Positions 61,292-64,000 of a DNA stretch of 64,000 nucleotides are shown here, in pieces. Source of the stretch: Chloroflexi bacterium OLB14 (GTDB lineage Bacteria; Chloroflexota; Anaerolineae; Anaerolineales; Villigracilaceae); assembly GCA_001567105.1 (NCBI GenBank), contig LMZR01000050.1:34930-98929 (forward strand), in the 5' to 3' direction. The notes under the pieces are model-generated. The model was not told the DNA's origin. It ran no database searches and saw only the letters and a program-made list of their open reading frames with translations. Numbering within the stretch: position 1 is the stretch's first letter; each line of letters starts with the position of its first letter. The position numbers and the translations under genes were made by a program.

Positions 61292-63016
61292 ATGAACAAC
61301 AAACAACTTGCAGATACATTTACTTTGATTGCGGATTTGCTTGAAATTCGAGGCGAAATTATTTTTAAGACCATCGCTTATCGTAAAGCGGCAGAAAGTT
61401 TAATTGGCTTGAGTCGTGATGCTAGCGAATATTCAAAAGAGGGAACACTGTTAGAAATTCCTGGTGTTGGTAAAGCCATTGCAGAAAAAATTGATGAGTT
61501 ACTTTCAACAGGCAAGTTGGAATTTTTAGAAAAGTTAAAAAAAGAAGTGCATCCTGATTTGGCGACGTGGATGAAAGTGCCGAGCTTGGGACCGAAAAAA
61601 ATCGCCATGATTTCAAAGGAATTAAAAATTACGTCATTGGCTGATTTGGAAAAAGCCGCCAAGGCAGGCAAATTAAAAAATTTACCTGGCATGGGTGCAA
61701 AATCTGAAAATGCGATTTTAGAAGGGCTGGCTTCATTAAGTAGAAGAACGGGAAGAATTTCAGTTGGTAAAGCACTTCCACTTGCGAATGAAATTATTAA
61801 TGCTTTGAAAAAAGTTAAAGGTGTGGTGGATGCTCAGCCTGCAGGAAGTTTAAGAAGAATGCGTTCAACAGTGGGTGATATAGATATTTTAGTTGCATCA
61901 AAAGATTCAAAAACTGTGATGGATGTTTTTACAACATTACCTCGCGTGAGTCGTGTGTTGGGAAAAGGTGAAACAAAATCAAGCATTGAATTTTCAGATG
62001 GCATTCGCGCTCAAGTGTGGGTTCATGCGCCAGAAAAATTTGGAACTGCTTTGCAATATGCAACAGGTTCAAAAGATCATAATGTGCAATTACGTCAACT
62101 GGCGTTGGATAAAGGTTTATCTTTATCAGAACATTCTTTTTTGAATGTAAAAAATAAAAAAGAATCTTTTTGTGCAACCGAAGAAGAAGTTTATAAAACT
62201 TTAGGCTTGCAATGGATTCCACCTGAGTTGCGTGAAGGGCGTGATGAAATTGCATTAGCAAAAACAAATAATCTTCCCAAGTTAATTGAAGTGAAAGATA
62301 TCAAATCAAATTTGCACATGCACTCAACTTATAGTGATGGCGCCTTGTCTATGCTGGATATGACCAAAGCCGCTATCAAACGCGGTTTGAAATTAATTGT
62401 CTTTTCAGATCATTCCGTGAGTTTGGGCGTTGCAAATGGTTTGTCTATTGAACGACATAAACAACAAGCCAGTGAAATTAAAAAACTTCAAAAACAATTT
62501 GGCGATGAGATAACGATTTTACATTCAAGCGAAGTGGAAATTAAAGCAGATGGTTCGTTAGATTATCCTGATGATTTTCTCGCCTCACTCGACCTTGTAG
62601 TTGCTTCTCTCCATTCGAGTTTGCGCCAACCCCGAGAAAAAATCACCGAGCGTTTGTTGCGTGCTGTTAACAATCCGCATGTAGATATTATCGGTCACCC
62701 CACTGGACGTGAAATCCCAGATCGTGAAGGCGCAGATTTAGATATGGAAGTGATTTTGAAAGCCGCCGCGAAATCAGGTGTGGCAATGGAGATGAGTGCT
62801 AGTCCCTACCGCCTCGACCTTGACGACAATCATGCTCGCCGCGCTAAAGAGTTAGGCGTACTCCTCAGCATCAACACCGATGCTCATTCTGAAGAAGATT
62901 ACGACATGCTTCCTTATGGCGTTGCCATTGCAAGGCGTGCAGGTTTAACTAAAGATGATGTGATTAATACTTGGACTCCGAAAAAATTATTGGAATGGTT
63001 AAAGAAGCGAAGATGA
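61292..63016 (+). CDS. polX: DNA polymerase/3'-5' exonuclease PolX
   Basis: A 574-residue X-family polymerase for base-excision and gap repair. The N-terminal HhH region has LLEIPGVGKAIAEKIDELLS and LKNLPGMGAKSENAILEGL. The polymerase palm has GDIDILVAS with two catalytic aspartates and the typical YATGSKDHNVQLRQLALDKG. A C-terminal PHP domain begins SNLHMHSTYSDGALSMLDM, continues VFSDHSVSLGV and ends with DAHSEEDYDML and metal-binding histidines such as GHPTGRE. Length and order are those of bacterial PolX. Start at 61292 after GAGG. Confidence 0.95.
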   Translation: MNNKQLADTFTLIADLLEIRGEIIFKTIAYRKAAESLIGLSRDASEYSKEGTLLEIPGVGKAIAEKIDELLSTGKLEFLEKLKKEVHPDLATWMKVPSLGPKKIAMISKELKITSLADLEKAAKAGKLKNLPGMGAKSENAILEGLASLSRRTGRISVGKALPLANEIINALKKVKGVVDAQPAGSLRRMRSTVGDIDILVASKDSKTVMDVFTTLPRVSRVLGKGETKSSIEFSDGIRAQVWVHAPEKFGTALQYATGSKDHNVQLRQLALDKGLSLSEHSFLNVKNKKESFCATEEEVYKTLGLQWIPPELREGRDEIALAKTNNLPKLIEVKDIKSNLHMHSTYSDGALSMLDMTKAAIKRGLKLIVFSDHSVSLGVANGLSIERHKQQASEIKKLQKQFGDEITILHSSEVEIKADGSLDYPDDFLASLDLVVASLHSSLRQPREKITERLLRAVNNPHVDIIGHPTGREIPDREGADLDMEVILKAAAKSGVAMEMSASPYRLDLDDNHARRAKELGVLLSINTDAHSEEDYDMLPYGVAIARRAGLTKDDVINTWTPKKLLEWLKKRR

Positions 63017-63291
63017 GTATAAAGCCCTTTTTGAAATTTTCCTTTTTTACAACTATACTGACTTTTATTTTATTCAACCTTTCTAGTTGGTTGTGGAGGT
63101 TTTACGTCATGTCTAAAATTTCAGATACATTTCCACGTGGTTTCCCTTTGCAATATTATCTTGGTTGGGGACCATGTCAGCCAAGTGAAATTTGTTATGA
63201 ATACAATAGTTTATATTTTTTTATTGATATTGTTTTTTGGCTTTTAGCGAGTGCCTTTATTGTGTATAGGTTTCAAAAAACTAAGAGATGA
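63013..63291 (+). CDS. Small two-helix membrane protein
   Basis: A 92-residue protein with an ATG overlapping the polX stop (ATGA), MSIKPFLKFSFFTTILTFIL. One helix is near the N-terminus and a second near the C-terminus (FFIDIVFWLLASAFIVYRF), with a Cys-containing outer loop (GWGPCQPSEICYEY). No family is recognised. The coupling to polX implies coexpression but not a shared function. Confidence 0.6.
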   Translation: MSIKPFLKFSFFTTILTFILFNLSSWLWRFYVMSKISDTFPRGFPLQYYLGWGPCQPSEICYEYNSLYFFIDIVFWLLASAFIVYRFQKTKR

Positions 63292-63360
63292 TATGTAATT
63301 CAAGTTTGAGTAAATAAGGACAAAATGCCATTTTGCCCTACAAATAATTTGAGGTGAATT

Positions 63361-63555
63361 ATGAACAATAAAAGAACTATCTTTATGATTTCAGGTGCAA
63401 TGGATGCGTTGCTAGGTGGAATTGCCTTGATGATTTACTTCGGCATTATTCCCGTTGAGATTGATATTCCGCGTTGGGTTATCGGTGTGTTTGGCGGAAT
63501 TTTATTTTTCAGTGGCATTGGTCTATTTACATATTTCTTGACGAGAACAGAATAA
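63361..63555 (+). CDS. Small two-helix membrane protein
   Basis: A 64-residue protein MNNKRTIFMISGAMDALLGG with helices IFMISGAMDALLGGIALMIY and WVIGVFGGILFFSGIGLFTY. It resembles many short uncharacterised membrane proteins; I do not assign a family. GAGGTG stands 7 bp before the ATG. Confidence 0.6.
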   Translation: MNNKRTIFMISGAMDALLGGIALMIYFGIIPVEIDIPRWVIGVFGGILFFSGIGLFTYFLTRTE

Positions 63556-63668
63556 ATATGGGCTCAGGGAGCTTGCTCCCGAAATATGCCAGCAAGTTGG
63601 CTGAATCCCAAAAATATAAACCTATGCCTTTTTTATTTGGGTGGTGAGACCCTGCCTCTACAAGAATT

Positions 63669-64000
63669 ATGAACACAATCAAAACGATTCTTTACATGGG
63701 CTTTATGCATGGGGTTTTTACCTACTATATCCCTTATCAAATTGCATCAAGGGATTTTTTGATTTTCAATGCACAGTTCTTTACTTATCTCTCACTTCCT
63801 TTTTTTGTAATTGGAACAAGCATCATCATTTGGTGTTCAGTGGATATGATTCAAAAAGGCTTAGGTACACCTGCTCATTTTGACCCGCCTAAAAATTGAT
63901 TATCAAAGGGCTGTATCGCTATGTCCGCAACCCGATTTATTTGGGGGCATTGTTGGTACTGGTGGGATGATACTCCGGTTTGGCTCAAGTTTGCTGGTTT
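63669..64000 (+). CDS. Isoprenylcysteine carboxylmethyltransferase-family membrane protein, frameshifted and cut by window end
   Basis: The start MNTIKTILYMGFMHGVFTYY and helices FFTYLSLPFFVIGTSIIIW lead to GLGTPAHFDPPKN-stop. Adding one A in the A5 run near 63890 continues LIIKGLYRYVRNPIYLGALL, the highly conserved ICMT/PEMT/NnrU-type motif (RYVRNPxYxG). A further shift near 63968 is likely. Family members methylate small acceptors, including phospholipids. The C-terminus lies outside the window. Confidence 0.75.

Noticed and set aside
61174..61374. Minus-strand reading frames covering the polX start and the repeat element
   Set aside because: They arise from the palindromes and the duplicated start codon; there is no conserved protein and they overlap the real polX gene. 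The short leader frame is kept only as part of the repeat finding.
1..64000. tRNA or rRNA genes
   Set aside because: No cloverleaf-like or rRNA-like stretch was noticed in the intergenic regions by eye; this is not a computed search.

Overview
The window is AT-rich bacterial DNA (roughly 60% A+T by eye) with Shine-Dalgarno-led genes. The gene content best fits a Chloroflexota bacterium of the Anaerolineae type: a NurA/HAS-barrel/HerA cluster, bacterial Elp3, multi-PAS/GAF kinases, PP2C-TM-propeller proteins, an ECF nucleoside operon, and dense intergenic palindromes. No marker gene proves the taxon, so this placement is an inference. About twenty genes are interrupted by single-base indels, mostly in A, T or G runs of 5-9 bases, and the protein continues cleanly in the next frame. 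I read this as uncorrected long-read assembly error and report such genes as one CDS each.

Layout. 1-3500: the end of gyrB, a DinB-like protein, an alkaline-phosphatase-superfamily enzyme and an SDR. 3555-8325: a small defence-like island. It has an MNT/HEPN toxin-antitoxin pair facing a tight three-gene operon of a D12-class adenine methyltransferase, a GHKL (MORC/Hsp90-like) ATPase and an AAA/SMC-like ATPase. I do not recognise this combination as a named system. 8354-24640: housekeeping and envelope genes (FAD oxidoreductase, response regulator, flippase-like protein, YitT, Era, EamA, MFS, Elp3, CysH, methyltransferase, a PP2C-like membrane protein with a propeller domain, FemAB/GNAT, Yip1-like protein). 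24716-35356: aspartase/fumarase, two tandem PAS/GAF histidine kinases, a nucleotidyltransferase/PAP2/PPC cluster and a 7TM-PAS sensor. 35370-41440: a complete nucleoside salvage operon (ribokinase, two nucleoside hydrolases, ECF S, T, A1 and A2). 41544-47772: RecF, peptide deformylase, CNB/PH-domain membrane proteins, a dehydrogenase and a glycosyltransferase. 47915-58679: a SIMPL lipoprotein, then a DNA-processing/defence zone with nurA, a HAS-barrel gene, a repeat-flanked GIY-YIG nuclease gene, herA, a GmrSD-like DUF262/DUF1524 protein, and a second GHKL ATPase paired with a lysine-rich basic protein. 59009-64000: a glycosyltransferase, a methyltransferase, PolX, small membrane proteins and a truncated isoprenylcysteine-methyltransferase-family gene.

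The most unusual layer is the repeat content. One family of paired hairpins built on CCGCCGTCCTCGGCGG lies directly upstream of translation starts. In two places it is bracketed by 22-23 bp direct repeats that duplicate the start codon of the host gene, and one copy lies in frame inside era. A second family (GTCACG-n6-CGTGACCTAC) also lies in frame inside two genes. A third (TGTCGTTGCGAG...CTCGCAACGACA) brackets the GIY-YIG gene inside the nurA-herA cluster. No tRNA, rRNA, CRISPR array or transposase gene was recognised.
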